From: Bacteroidales bacterium
Lineage (GTDB): Bacteria > Bacteroidota > Bacteroidia > Bacteroidales > UBA10428
Direction of reading: 5' to 3'
Length of the DNA stretch: 13,221 nt
NCBI GenBank assembly: GCA_016926235.1
Contig: JAFGOZ010000060.1
Span: 1-13,221 of the forward strand
Below are positions 1 to 7,716 of the stretch, piece by piece. The position numbers were made by a program, and so were the translations under genes. The notes beneath the pieces were generated by a model. It did no database searches, was not told the DNA's origin, and was given only the letters and a program-made list of their open reading frames with translations. The first letter of the stretch is position 1. Every line of letters begins with the position of its first letter.

Positions 1-483
1 AAATTCAAAGATTTTACTCGTGAAGAAAAGGCGATGGCAAGATTATTTGAAGCTTTTGTAAGGAATTTTTATAAAATTGAAACGGACTTTTCTGTTTCAA
101 GTGATTCTATTACATGGCAGTTTGAGTCAGATAATCCAGAGGATTTAGAAATGTTGCCTACAATGCTTACTGACATAACTTTGCAAAGCAAAAGTCAAAA
201 AGTAATAATTGACACAAAATATTACAAGGAAGCATTCCAAACCAGATATGATAAGCAAAAAATAAATTCGAGTAATTTATATCAGCTCTTCTCATATTTA
301 AAAAATCAAGAGACTGATTCTGAACTAACCCTAAATTGTGAAGGGATTTTACTTTATCCTTCAATCCAAAATGATTTTGTGCACTCATTTAAATATGAGA
401 ACCATAAAATAAGGATTATGTCAATAAACTTAAATCAAGATTGGCAAAACATACGGACTGATTTATTAAAAATTGTAGCATGA
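1..483 (+). CDS. mcrC: McrC-type restriction subunit, 3' part only
   Basis: This is the C-terminal part of an McrC protein, the nuclease-side partner of the McrB GTPase in modification-dependent restriction systems. The frame is open from base 1, so the true start lies outside the window; the ATG at 34 is internal. Numbering from that ATG, the segment LFEAFVRNFY, the pair Asp47 (in MLTDI) and Asp60-x-Lys62 (in IIDTKYY), then SNLYQLFSYL and EGILLYP are the recognisable McrC landmarks. The Asp...Asp-x-Lys pattern is the PD-(D/E)xK nuclease core. An mcrB-like GTPase gene would be expected just upstream but is not visible. The gene ends at TGA 481-483, and a hairpin and an attC-like element follow within 175 bases, so it may be the last gene of a defence unit in mobile DNA. 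McrC is a confident family call; activity cannot be judged from a fragment. Confidence 0.9.
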   Translation, partial: KFKDFTREEKAMARLFEAFVRNFYKIETDFSVSSDSITWQFESDNPEDLEMLPTMLTDITLQSKSQKVIIDTKYYKEAFQTRYDKQKINSSNLYQLFSYLKNQETDSELTLNCEGILLYPSIQNDFVHSFKYENHKIRIMSINLNQDWQNIRTDLLKIVA

Positions 484-517
484 GAACCAATCCAACACAC
501 ACCATCCTTTCGCTCTC

Positions 518-575
518 AGGCACATTTGGCATTCCCGCAAGGCTTGCTCACAATCCAAAAATGCCAAAAGAGCCT
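518..575 (+). repeat. Bulged hairpin with GCACAT/AAGAGC core, copy 1
   Basis: The arms 518-532 (AGGCACATTTGGCAT) and 561-575 (ATGCCAAAAGAGCCT) pair except for two A-A mismatches that flank one C-G pair. The loop is 28 bases and contains its own short palindrome GCAAG-G-CTTGC at 537-547. A separate hairpin follows at 587-592/606-611 (CCGCTC/GAGCGG). The asymmetric core, ACA on the left facing AGA on the right, recurs in copies 2 and 3, whereas the pairs on both sides of it differ. It lies 35 bases after the mcrC stop. It could act in RNA (terminator or structured 3' end) or as single-stranded DNA; no T-run follows, so simple termination is not well supported here. Confidence 0.6.
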
Positions 576-655
576 TCAAGCCCTTCCCGCTCCAACACCG
601 AGACAGAGCGGCGCAACAAGATGATTATTAACACTTTGATGAATAAAGGCCAGTT

Positions 656-785
656 GGTAACACGGTATATAAAACATTTGGCGGAAAGTGCTAATTTTAA
701 GGGCAGTACATTTAATAAACTTTGCAACGGTCTGATAGGAAATCGCTTTGAAATGCCAAACGTTTCATATACCCAACCGTTTAGG
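656..785 (+). repeat. attC-like inverted-repeat element 1
   Basis: The left box GGTAAC (656-661) and the right box GTTTAGG (779-785) bracket long imperfect arms. The arms 664-682 (GGTATATAAAACATTTGGC) and 755-773 (GCCAAACGTTTCATATACC) pair at 17 of 19 positions. Both mismatches are A-C, 10 and 15 bases after the left AAC. The distance from the C of AAC to the G of GTTTAG is 118 bases, the same as in element 3 and close to the 121 of element 2. The layout and size resemble large integron attC sites, although GTTTAG departs from the usual GTTRRRY at its fourth base. It marks the left edge of a possible gene cassette. It could instead be a lineage-specific dispersed repeat. Confidence 0.55.
775..784 (+). 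repeat. 10-base direct repeat, left copy (AACCGTTTAG)
   Basis: AACCGTTTAG at 775-784 is repeated exactly at 1627-1636, 852 bases away, in the same orientation. Each copy is the right end of an attC-like element, and the two frame the 172-residue membrane-protein gene. Element 3 has a related form, GCCGTTTAG, at 13133-13141. Confidence 0.75.
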
Positions 786-1631
786 GCTAATACAAAAATC
801 ACCTGACACTTTGCAAATAATACTGATTAGATTATTAAATTACAATTGAAAGTGAAAATAAAAATTAGAACATGTAATTTGACGAATTGATTTTAATAAT
901 AATTCTTTACTCTCATCGTTATAAGATTAAAACTCTTTAAAATTCAATGATATGAAAACAAAAAAAGTGATTATTTACGGATTAACACTTGGATTAGCAT
1001 TAATTATTTGGACAGTTATAAATCATTCAATTAGAGTAAACTCACCTCTTGCGATTGTTATGACTTTAATTTTCTTTAGTATATATGGATTGACAATTAC
1101 AGCGTTTCTGAGATTTGAAAAAATAAATGGATTTAGAAAACAATTATCGCATCTTTTGATAATTGGCGCAATTGGAATTGGAGTTCTAGGCTCAGGATAC
1201 TTGATTAACGCTAAATTGATAAATAAATCCTATGTTGCTAATGAGATTGAAAAATCTTATTCGAATTGGGATAGACTTGGGTATACAAATTATGAAATTG
1301 CAAACCAGGTGGAATTGACTGATACATTTACGAATCCTGTACTTTGGAGTTTTGAGATTGTTAAATTCAATACAATAATCTTCCTGATTTCGCTTTTTAT
1401 GATACTTAGTTTTAAGTTTATTAGACAGTCATTGAATGATAATACAAGCCTTGATTATATGACAAGTTGATTAAGGATAGTTGCTTGAATATAAAAGTAC
1501 TAGCCCTAACAGCAAATATAGCAAAGCCTGGGTGATCGTTTCGCATTCGGCATTCCGTTCACCATTTAGGTTTTGTAGCGGTGGATAGAAACGCGCTCCG
1601 CAAAACCAGGCCTTGCCATATTTGCAAACCG
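780..1631 (+). mobile_element. Possible integron-type gene cassette
   Basis: The unit runs from the putative recombination point in the right box of element 1 to the same point in element 2. It holds one gene, oriented toward its attC-like end, which is the standard cassette layout. Its first bases, after the shared G at 779, read GTTTAGGGCTA (779-789). The left box region of its own attC-like element reads TAGCCCTAAC (1501-1510), whose reverse complement is GTTAGGGCTA: the same sequence apart from one T. In integron cassettes the first bases of a cassette are expected to complement the left box of its own attC in this way. No integrase is in the window. The boundaries are inferred, not proven. 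Confidence 0.45.
952..1470 (+). CDS. Small four-helix membrane protein of unknown function
   Basis: The 172-residue product has four predicted membrane segments, at about residues 6-24, 32-53, 66-88 and 132-154. A hydrophilic stretch between segments 3 and 4 (about 89-131) is rich in Asn, Tyr and acidic residues and has no motif I recognise. The short positively charged N-terminus (MKTKK) suggests that this end is cytoplasmic. In size and topology it resembles small Bacteroidota membrane families of unknown function such as DUF4199, but I cannot confirm that. It is the only gene between attC-like elements 1 and 2, with 145 bases upstream in which I see no clear promoter. The ATG at 952 is the first in frame, and no Shine-Dalgarno site is evident. 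Confidence is high that it is a gene and low on what it does. Confidence 0.75.
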   Translation: MKTKKVIIYGLTLGLALIIWTVINHSIRVNSPLAIVMTLIFFSIYGLTITAFLRFEKINGFRKQLSHLLIIGAIGIGVLGSGYLINAKLINKSYVANEIEKSYSNWDRLGYTNYEIANQVELTDTFTNPVLWSFEIVKFNTIIFLISLFMILSFKFIRQSLNDNTSLDYMTS

Positions 1632-1637
1632 TTTAGC
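1504..1637 (+). repeat. attC-like inverted-repeat element 2
   Basis: The left box is CCCTAAC (1504-1510) and the right box GTTTAGC (1631-1637), 121 bases apart from C to G. The arms 1512-1531 and 1606-1625 pair at 18 of 20 positions; as in element 1 both mismatches are A-C, at 10 and 15 bases after the left AAC. The interior can form two more helices: GGTGA 1531-1535 with TCACC 1559-1563, and GGTTTTG 1569-1575 with CAAAACC 1601-1607. The whole could therefore fold as a three-way junction, with the helices competing at their bases. CGTTTCG begins 27 bases after AAC, as it does at 26 bases in element 3. It follows the membrane-protein gene by about 33 bases. Confidence 0.6.
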
Positions 1638-1759
1638 TGCAAGTGTAAAAAAGCAAAATGCAAAACGGATTTTTCCTAGCTCTAAGAAAGGTTAATACCA
1701 GTCTGAATGAATTTATTTTGTTTTCCCCTCCCGCAAAGACTATTTGAAACCCTGCCCAC

Positions 1760-1831
1760 AAAACAGCACATCCCGCAAAAACCCACAAATGCCAAACGCT
1801 TAAACCGACTTTTTGCGGGAAGAGCTGTTTT
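1760..1831 (+). repeat. Bulged hairpin with GCACAT/AAGAGC core, copy 2
   Basis: The outer stem is AAAACAGC (1760-1767) with GCTGTTTT (1824-1831). The core is ACAT (1768-1771) facing AAGA (1820-1823). The inner stem is CCCGCAAAAA (1772-1781) with TTTTTGCGGG (1810-1819). Only the two core A-A positions fail to pair. The loop is 28 bases, as in copy 1. An A-run precedes it and a T-run follows, so this copy could also terminate transcription. It sits in the 339-base gap between element 2 and the sigma-54 regulator gene. Apart from this hairpin and the promoter at 1928-1959 I see nothing else in that gap; the open frame at 1707-1892 runs across the hairpin arms and is not credible as a gene. Confidence 0.65.
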
Positions 1832-1927
1832 TTATCTGCACACCCGTGTTTTTTTGATATTTTGTGAATTATATTTCAAGTATTTCAGATAAGAAATGAA
1901 CAGTAAGGAAATAGAAAAAATTATAAA

Positions 1928-1959
1928 GTTTTAGCTGCCAGACTAAATCCTTATCTTTG
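1928..1959 (+). promoter_or_regulatory. Bacteroidota-type promoter for the sigma-54 regulator gene
   Basis: TATCTTTG at 1952-1959 fits the Bacteroidota -7 consensus TAnnTTTG exactly. A weak -33-like GTTTT starts at 1928. Transcription would begin near 1965, about 12 bases before the ATG at 1977, giving a very short leader. Confidence 0.5.
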
Positions 1960-1976
1960 TTAAAAGCAAATTTTCC

Positions 1977-3323
1977 ATGAGCAAGGATAAAATACTAGTA
2001 ATTGATGATGAAGCACAGCTTAGAAGGGCCTTATCAAGGATCATTGAACTTGAAGGGTATGAGGTGTTTCAGGCGGAGAATGCTTCCAAGGGCTTACAAA
2101 TTTTGGAGAACGAAAAAGATATCCTGCTCACAATTTGTGATGTTAAACTTCCTGATATGAATGGTCTGGAAGTACTCAATGCAATAAAAGCGAAGTATTT
2201 TCAGTGTGAAGTAATTATAATTACTGCTTACGGTACTATCCACGATGGCGTGTATGCCATGAAACAGGGTGCTTTTGATTATATAACCAAAGGCGATGGG
2301 GACGAACAGATATTGGTTACCGTTGAAAAGGCAGTTGAGAAAGCCAGGATGCAAAAACGTATACTTGAACTCGAAAATAAACTGGGCGCCCGGTATAGTT
2401 TTGACAGGATTTTAGGTAGTTCAGGCGTTATTAAGGAGACCATAAGAATGGCAAAAAAAGTGGCGCCTACTGACTCCACCGTTCTGCTGGAAGGAGAGAC
2501 AGGGACTGGTAAAGAACTATTTGCACAATCAATCCATAATGCAAGCCCAAGAAAAAACAAACCTTTCATTGCCGTGAATTGCAGCGCTTTCCCAAGAGAA
2601 CTGCTTGAATCAGAAATATTCGGGCATAAAAAGGGATCCTTCACCGGGGCTATAGGTGATAAGAAAGGATTATTTGAAGAAGCCAGCGATGGCACCCTGT
2701 TTCTGGATGAGATTGGTGAGATGCACCCGGATTTGCAGGTAAAATTATTACGTGTATTGGAGGAACAGACTTTTACCCGGATAGGGGATACAAGGAACAT
2801 TAACGTTAATGTACGTATAATTGCTGCAACCAACCGTAATTTACTGAAGGATTCGCAGGACAATAATTTCAGGAATGATCTTTATTACAGGCTTTCTGTA
2901 TTTAAAATTAATGTACCTGCATTGCGGGAAAGGAAAGAGGATATTCAATTATTGGCAAACCACTTTATTGAGATATACAGCCTTAAAACCAAGAAACAAA
3001 TAACATCGGTCTCCGATGAGTTTTCAAAAAGGATATTATCGTATAACTGGCCCGGAAATACTCGTGAACTAAAGAATATTATTGAAAGGGCTGTTATCCT
3101 TTCAGAATCTGATCATTTAACAGGTGACCTGTTGCCGTATGAGATTAGCTCCCAGGTAGGTGATAGTAACCAAACTGAATACGGAACATTGTATGAAATA
3201 GAAAAGGCACACATCATTAAGATGCTGGCTTATACACAGGGCAATAAAACCAAAGCTGCTGAAAAGCTTGGTATAGGCATACCCACGTTGTATAGAAAAT
3301 TAGAGCAATACGGGCTTAAATGA
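1977..3323 (+). CDS. NtrC-family sigma-54-dependent response regulator
   Basis: This 448-residue cytoplasmic regulator is activated by phosphorylation and drives transcription by sigma-54 RNA polymerase. The receiver domain (about 1-125) has acidic Asp10-Asp11, phosphoacceptor Asp55, Thr83 and Lys105. The AAA+ domain (about 143-375) has Walker A GETGTGKE at 173-180, the sigma-54 contact loop as GSFTGA at 220-225 (Ser in place of the usual Ala), Walker B TLFLDEIGE at 240-248, sensor I AATNRN, FRNDLYYRL at 298-306 and WPGNTREL at 358-365. A Fis-type helix-turn-helix ends the protein (about 420-446, GNKTKAAEKLGI...TLYRKL). All catalytic landmarks are intact and the length is typical. The downstream kinase (3603-5444) is the likely phosphodonor. 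In Bacteroidota such regulators are often found near Kdp or Trk potassium systems, which fits the trkH-like gene here; that function is inferred from context. Confidence 0.93.
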   Translation: MSKDKILVIDDEAQLRRALSRIIELEGYEVFQAENASKGLQILENEKDILLTICDVKLPDMNGLEVLNAIKAKYFQCEVIIITAYGTIHDGVYAMKQGAFDYITKGDGDEQILVTVEKAVEKARMQKRILELENKLGARYSFDRILGSSGVIKETIRMAKKVAPTDSTVLLEGETGTGKELFAQSIHNASPRKNKPFIAVNCSAFPRELLESEIFGHKKGSFTGAIGDKKGLFEEASDGTLFLDEIGEMHPDLQVKLLRVLEEQTFTRIGDTRNINVNVRIIAATNRNLLKDSQDNNFRNDLYYRLSVFKINVPALRERKEDIQLLANHFIEIYSLKTKKQITSVSDEFSKRILSYNWPGNTRELKNIIERAVILSESDHLTGDLLPYEISSQVGDSNQTEYGTLYEIEKAHIIKMLAYTQGNKTKAAEKLGIGIPTLYRKLEQYGLK

Positions 3324-3485
3324 AATATTTGATGTGCAGAAAATAAGTTCCATATCGAAATAGAATACTACCCTTTCATTTTGTTATGATTTAAAATTCT
3401 TTTTTACCTGGCTGAAAAATCTATACTATCCTTAACTGATTGTATACGCTTGTCTTAGCTTTATTTTTTTTAACTCCCTGATCCT

Positions 3486-3501
3486 TTGGTACAACATTTG
3501 G
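3486..3501 (+). promoter_or_regulatory. Weak candidate sigma-54 (-24/-12) promoter
   Basis: TTGGTACAACATTTGG has GG at 3488-3489 and a second G at 3500, the 12-base G-to-G spacing of -24/-12 promoters, and matches TGGYAC plus three of four bases of TTGC. The last base is G rather than C, which is a serious deviation. It lies in the 279-base gap between the sigma-54 activator gene and the kinase-trkH group, and initiation near 3513 would give a leader of about 90 bases. I see no clear terminator or enhancer repeat in the rest of this gap. Confidence 0.25.
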
Positions 3502-3602
3502 TTATCCTCATCCGGAAGTTTTAATTAACGAAATTTATACCGGGTAAAGGCAAAGTAGTCATATTTACGTAATTTGTAGTTAATTAAAAAACACATCTTA
3601 TT

Positions 3603-5444
3603 ATGCATATAAGTTTAAAAAACAAGCTATTTATAGGTTTTGGCTTCTTATTTTTCATGATCGTCCTTCTTTGGGTCATTGGTGGTATTTTTATTCATGA
3701 TCTCTCAAACCGGTCTGCTGCCATGTTAAAGGAGAACTACCAGACGGTTGAATCCACAAAGTATTTAATAGAGTCCCTGGATGAAATTAAAAACAAGCAG
3801 ACCAGGTTTTTCTTTAGTGAAAAACATACGTGGAATGATTCTCTTTATAACCTGAACAAGAAATCTTTTGAAGAACACCTTATAGCAGTGCAGAACAACA
3901 TTACCGAAATGGGAGAAGGGGAAATAATTTCAGGGCTTAAAGAAAGCTATTCTCTCTATATCAGAACATATGAACAATTCATTATGGAAGAGCATGTTGA
4001 AACGTCCAATTATTTTAATTTGCTGATCCCGGAATATACCCAAACCCGTAACATCATAATCAGTTTGTGGGACATGAATATGGATGCCATAAGTTATAAA
4101 AATACACTGCTAAAAAGCACTGCATACAGGGCTTTTGTGTTAATGTCCATAATTGGCACAATCTGTTTTGGCATTTCAGCCTTATTCTTTTTCAAATATC
4201 CCAAAAATATATCAAGGCCTATCATTGAACTGATAAAGGGGATAAGGGAGATCGCAGACCGGAATTACAGCCAGCGTTTGGATTTTCAGTCAAATGATGA
4301 GCTGGGGGAACTTGCCACGGCTTTCAATGCGATGGCAGCAAAGCTTGATGAATACGAACACAGTAACCTGTCACAGCTTTTGTTTGAAAAAAAGCGTATT
4401 GATACCATCATTAATGTTATGAAGGATGCAATAATCGGGCTTGATGACAAAAATGAGATTATCTTCTCAAACACCTATGCCTGTCGTATATTTAACCTGG
4501 ATGAGGATTTAGTAACAGGTAAAAAAGCAGATGATATTGCCCGGCAGAATCCGGTATTTAAAAGTATACTGGGGGATATTCTTTATAACCAAGAGGAAGA
4601 CATTAAGGAGTTTAAACCTCTGAGGTTAATGATAGATGATAAAGTAAGATATTTCACAAGGGAGATATTGGATGTGAGCATTACGGATATTGGAGGGCAT
4701 AAGTTAACAAAAGTAGGGATAGTGGTTATATTAAAAAATATTACACGCTTTCTTGAACAGGATGAAGCAAAAACAAATTTTATCGCTACCATATCCCATG
4801 AGCTTAAAACACCCATTTCATCACTCCGTTTAAACCTGAAACTTCTGGAGGATTACAGGGTTGGAGATTTAAATACCGAACAAAAAGATATAGTGGATGC
4901 CCTCAAGCTGGAGACCAATAAAATGCTCACTATTACATCTGAATTGCTGGATCTGGCCCAGGTTGAAACCGGGAATATCCAGATGAACCTTCAGCCTGTT
5001 AAAGTTGAGAAACTACTGGATTATATAAAAGAAACTTCGTTTGAACACGCTAAAGCTAAATCCATAGACATAAAATATTCCTTAGGATCAGACCTTCCTG
5101 TTGTTTATGCTGATTCTGAAAAAACTGCCTGGGTGCTTATCAACCTTATTAATAATGCCATTCAATATTCTGAGCCGGGAAGCTCTGTTTTAATAAATGT
5201 ATCGAGCGAAAGAAATAATGTAGTATTTATGATACAGGATTATGGTAAGGGCATTGAGAAAAAATATCTTGAACTGGTATTTCAAAAATTCTTCAGGGTA
5301 CCTGGTTCCGGGGAAAAAGGCACAGGTCTTGGACTGGCTATTTCAAAAGAGTTTATAACGAAACAGAACGGACGTATATGGGCTGAAAGCAATCCCGGTG
5401 AGGGAAGTTGTTTTTATTTCAGCCTGCCGGTATTTAAAACATAA
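3603..5444 (+). CDS. Membrane sensor histidine kinase (HAMP-PAS-HisKA-HATPase)
   Basis: The 613-residue inner-membrane kinase is the probable partner of the sigma-54 regulator at 1977-3323. Membrane segments lie at about 10-31 and 177-197 and enclose a helical extracytoplasmic sensor of about 145 residues. A HAMP linker follows (about 200-253), then a PAS-like domain (about 265-380), a HisKA domain with phosphoacceptor His399 in ISHELKTP, and an ATPase domain with N-box LINLINNAIQYS (Asn514, 517, 518), DYGKG at 546-550 and GTGLGLA at 573-579. All the motifs needed for activity are present. The N-terminal 110 residues resemble those of the next gene (shared patterns MLK-(E/D)-NY, LDEI-(K/N)-N and NITE-x-GE), so the two are paralogous sensors. 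The ATG at 3603 opens straight into the first membrane segment. The stop is 11 bases before the next start, indicating one transcript with 5456-7659. Confidence 0.93.
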   Translation: MHISLKNKLFIGFGFLFFMIVLLWVIGGIFIHDLSNRSAAMLKENYQTVESTKYLIESLDEIKNKQTRFFFSEKHTWNDSLYNLNKKSFEEHLIAVQNNITEMGEGEIISGLKESYSLYIRTYEQFIMEEHVETSNYFNLLIPEYTQTRNIIISLWDMNMDAISYKNTLLKSTAYRAFVLMSIIGTICFGISALFFFKYPKNISRPIIELIKGIREIADRNYSQRLDFQSNDELGELATAFNAMAAKLDEYEHSNLSQLLFEKKRIDTIINVMKDAIIGLDDKNEIIFSNTYACRIFNLDEDLVTGKKADDIARQNPVFKSILGDILYNQEEDIKEFKPLRLMIDDKVRYFTREILDVSITDIGGHKLTKVGIVVILKNITRFLEQDEAKTNFIATISHELKTPISSLRLNLKLLEDYRVGDLNTEQKDIVDALKLETNKMLTITSELLDLAQVETGNIQMNLQPVKVEKLLDYIKETSFEHAKAKSIDIKYSLGSDLPVVYADSEKTAWVLINLINNAIQYSEPGSSVLINVSSERNNVVFMIQDYGKGIEKKYLELVFQKFFRVPGSGEKGTGLGLAISKEFITKQNGRIWAESNPGEGSCFYFSLPVFKT

Positions 5445-5455
5445 TACACAAAATA

Positions 5456-6193
5456 ATGAAGAAGATTAAAACAAAACTTATGTTTGGGATACTACTGGTA
5501 TTCATCATTTCGTATCTCATATTCATGCTAAATATTTCATCAAACCATCTGGTTATTTCAAAATCCGAATCCATGTTAAAAGATAACTATCCATCAGTGA
5601 AGTATTCTTTCAGTATGCTGAATGACCTTGATGAAATCAATAATCTTTTGGTCGAAATAAATATAGGTGTAAGCAGAGAGGCAAAGATTGACTCATTACT
5701 TAAAGATTTTAAAACGAAACTGACTTTACAGAATTCAAATATAACCGAGACAGGTGAAGAACAATTAACCAAAGTCATGAATGTTAACTTTTTGGATTTC
5801 GAAAAAAGTATATATGACGAACTTTATATTTCCAACTATCCAACCTACAGGGAAAAATATCTAAACCTCAGGCAGTACATATTGAATATTTTTTATTTGA
5901 ATACAAAACTACTGGAAGAGAAAAATATTGAAATTAAAAAAGAAGCTGTAAAAATAGTTAATATTCAAAAAAATGTAGGAATAGTGGGACTTACAATACT
6001 TTGCATCCTGTTGGTTGTTCTTCCAATGTTTGTAATTAATCCAATTGATAAACTTACAAAACGCATGATGGATTTCTATAAAACAAATTTTAAGAAAGAA
6101 ATCTTTATAGAGTCAAACCATGAATTGGAGAAGCTTGAAGAATTATTTGAAAAGGTTGTTATGGAGGTAAATAAAAATAAGGAAGATAAGTAA
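5456..6193 (+). CDS. Sensor-only paralogue of the upstream kinase (no kinase domain)
   Basis: The 245-residue protein repeats the front half of the upstream kinase: membrane segment at about 8-26, a helical periplasmic domain of about 145 residues, a second membrane segment at about 174-194, and a HAMP-like region at about 195-240 (NPIDKL...ESNHELEKLEELFEKVV). It then ends in a Lys/Glu-rich tail. PAS, HisKA and ATPase domains are missing. The next gene starts 14 bases after the stop, so no decayed kinase remnant is present and this looks like a stable design rather than a recent frameshift. Matching segments with the neighbour are SMLKDNYPSV versus AMLKENYQTV and NITETGEE versus NITEMGEG. A plausible role is to pair with or modulate the neighbouring kinase by forming mixed dimers; that is inference. 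The gene overlaps no other and shares the transcript. Confidence 0.85.
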   Translation: MKKIKTKLMFGILLVFIISYLIFMLNISSNHLVISKSESMLKDNYPSVKYSFSMLNDLDEINNLLVEINIGVSREAKIDSLLKDFKTKLTLQNSNITETGEEQLTKVMNVNFLDFEKSIYDELYISNYPTYREKYLNLRQYILNIFYLNTKLLEEKNIEIKKEAVKIVNIQKNVGIVGLTILCILLVVLPMFVINPIDKLTKRMMDFYKTNFKKEIFIESNHELEKLEELFEKVVMEVNKNKEDK

Positions 6194-6207
6194 CTGAAAG
6201 ATATGCG

Positions 6208-7659
6208 ATGAACAGGATCATTGACTTACGGATAGTATTAAAAGTAACCAGCCGCAACCTTTTTATCATTGCTATTGCTTTGCTTTTATGCACAGGTATT
6301 GCAACAATTTACTCTGAGAACGTGCTCCCCTTTGTTTTTTCCTCAGTAATATCCACAATAATCGGGGTGTTGTTTTATTTACTGGCAAGAAAAGATAAAA
6401 AAGAAGTTATACTTACCAAAAAGGATGCATATTTTACAGTAACATTATCGTGGTTGTTTATTGGCCTTATTGGGTGCCTTCCCTATTTGTTCTCAAAAGC
6501 CATACCGAATTTTACCGATGCTTTTTTTGAGTCCGTATCCGGATTTACTACAACGGGATCATCCATTCTCACCGATATTGAAGCCTTACCCAAATCCATC
6601 CTCTTCTGGCGCAGCCTTACACATTGGATTGGTGGAATTGGGATAATAGTACTTGTAATAATCGTAATGCCGACCCTTCAGATCGGGGGATATAACCTGT
6701 TTACCCTTGAATCATCACTTCAGGAAAAGATACAGCCCAAGATCAAATCTGTAGGGTATCGCTTGATGTTCATCTATGTTTTATTGACCTTAGCGGAAGT
6801 GCTATTATTACTGGCCGGGAAAATGAACCTGTATGAAAGTGTTTGCCATGCTTTTGGAACAATTGCAACTGGCGGATTTTCTCCAAAAAACACGAGTATA
6901 GCAGGTTACTCGCCATATATACAGTATGTGGTAATGATTTTTATGTTGCTTGCAGGTACTAACTTTGTTATCCACTATTATATACTGAAAAGGAGTTTTA
7001 AAAAAGTCAGGAATAACGAGGAACTTAAATTATACCTCTTTTTTATATTATTTATAGGTTTAGTTATAACCCTGGCCTTGTTCTTTAAAATGAAAAAACC
7101 GTTCGAAGAGTCTTTTCGTGAATCGTATTTCCAGGTTATTTCTATTATAACGTGCACAGGTTATGCTACCGCAGATTACATGGTATGGCCTAAATTTGCA
7201 TGGATTATCATATTCTTTTCGATGTTCCTCGGGGGCAGCACGGGTTCAACAGCAGGTGGTATTAAAATGGCAAGACACCTGGTTTTATTTAAAAATGTAA
7301 GAAGGGTGTTCCGGCAATTAATCTCTCCTAATGCAATATTCACAATCAGATTGAATAAAAAACCCATTAATGAAGAAGCCAATTCTTCCATTTTAACATT
7401 TATTGCTATTTACCTGTTGGTTTTTGTTGTAGGTAGTGTTTCCCTGATAATACTTGGTGTTAACAGCCAAACAGCCTCCAGCGCAGTAGCAACCTGCATG
7501 GCAGGCATAGGGCCGGGATTGGGAGAAATTGGTCCGGTAGGCAACTTTGCAAACATACCTGAGGCAGGAAAAGGAATTCTTACAATGGCAATGCTCCTGG
7601 GAAGGTTGGAAATCTACACCATTGTGATGCTATTTACCCCTTATTTCTGGAAAAAATAG
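6208..7659 (+). CDS. trkH: TrkH/KtrB-family potassium uptake channel subunit
   Basis: The 483-residue inner-membrane protein has the four-fold membrane-pore-membrane repeat of the Trk/Ktr/HKT family, which moves K+ into the cell. The four pore loops are visible: GFTTTGSS at 112-119, IATGGFSP at 219-226, TCTGYATAD at 315-323 and GIGPGLGEIGP at 433-443. The GGSTGSTAGGIK segment (342-353) after the third pore is highly characteristic, as are HWIGGIGI (139-146) and the C-terminal GRLEIYT. The length matches TrkH. These channels need a cytoplasmic nucleotide-binding partner (TrkA or KtrA), and none is encoded in this window. It is the last gene of the kinase and sensor-only set, with a 14-base gap upstream. 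An out-of-frame ATG at 6203 is followed immediately by a stop, so 6208 is the sensible start. It ends facing the convergent PAP2 gene, with only 57 bases between them and no clear terminator. Confidence 0.95.
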   Translation: MNRIIDLRIVLKVTSRNLFIIAIALLLCTGIATIYSENVLPFVFSSVISTIIGVLFYLLARKDKKEVILTKKDAYFTVTLSWLFIGLIGCLPYLFSKAIPNFTDAFFESVSGFTTTGSSILTDIEALPKSILFWRSLTHWIGGIGIIVLVIIVMPTLQIGGYNLFTLESSLQEKIQPKIKSVGYRLMFIYVLLTLAEVLLLLAGKMNLYESVCHAFGTIATGGFSPKNTSIAGYSPYIQYVVMIFMLLAGTNFVIHYYILKRSFKKVRNNEELKLYLFFILFIGLVITLALFFKMKKPFEESFRESYFQVISIITCTGYATADYMVWPKFAWIIIFFSMFLGGSTGSTAGGIKMARHLVLFKNVRRVFRQLISPNAIFTIRLNKKPINEEANSSILTFIAIYLLVFVVGSVSLIILGVNSQTASSAVATCMAGIGPGLGEIGPVGNFANIPEAGKGILTMAMLLGRLEIYTIVMLFTPYFWKK

Positions 7660-7716
7660 ATATAGTTTAAATTCTCCTATTTGAACAGAATGGGATATAG
7701 AAAGGAATCTGCTTTA

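Noticed and set aside
480..806. Open frame of 108 codons overlapping the mcrC stop
   Set aside because: It runs straight through bulged hairpin copy 1 and attC-like element 1, and its product has low complexity and no recognisable fold. The open frame is best explained by the repeat sequence.
656..1637. Insertion-sequence ends for the membrane-protein unit
   Set aside because: There is no transposase, the elements are in direct rather than inverted orientation, and each is itself a long hairpin, which fits cassette sites better than IS ends.
1707..1892. Open frame of 61 codons before the sigma-54 regulator gene
   Set aside because: It is composed largely of bulged hairpin copy 2 and its flanks, with no promoter or recognisable product.
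5456..6193. Frameshifted or truncated kinase pseudogene
   Set aside because: No kinase-domain remnant follows, the reading frame is intact, the HAMP segment is complete and the next gene starts 14 bases later.
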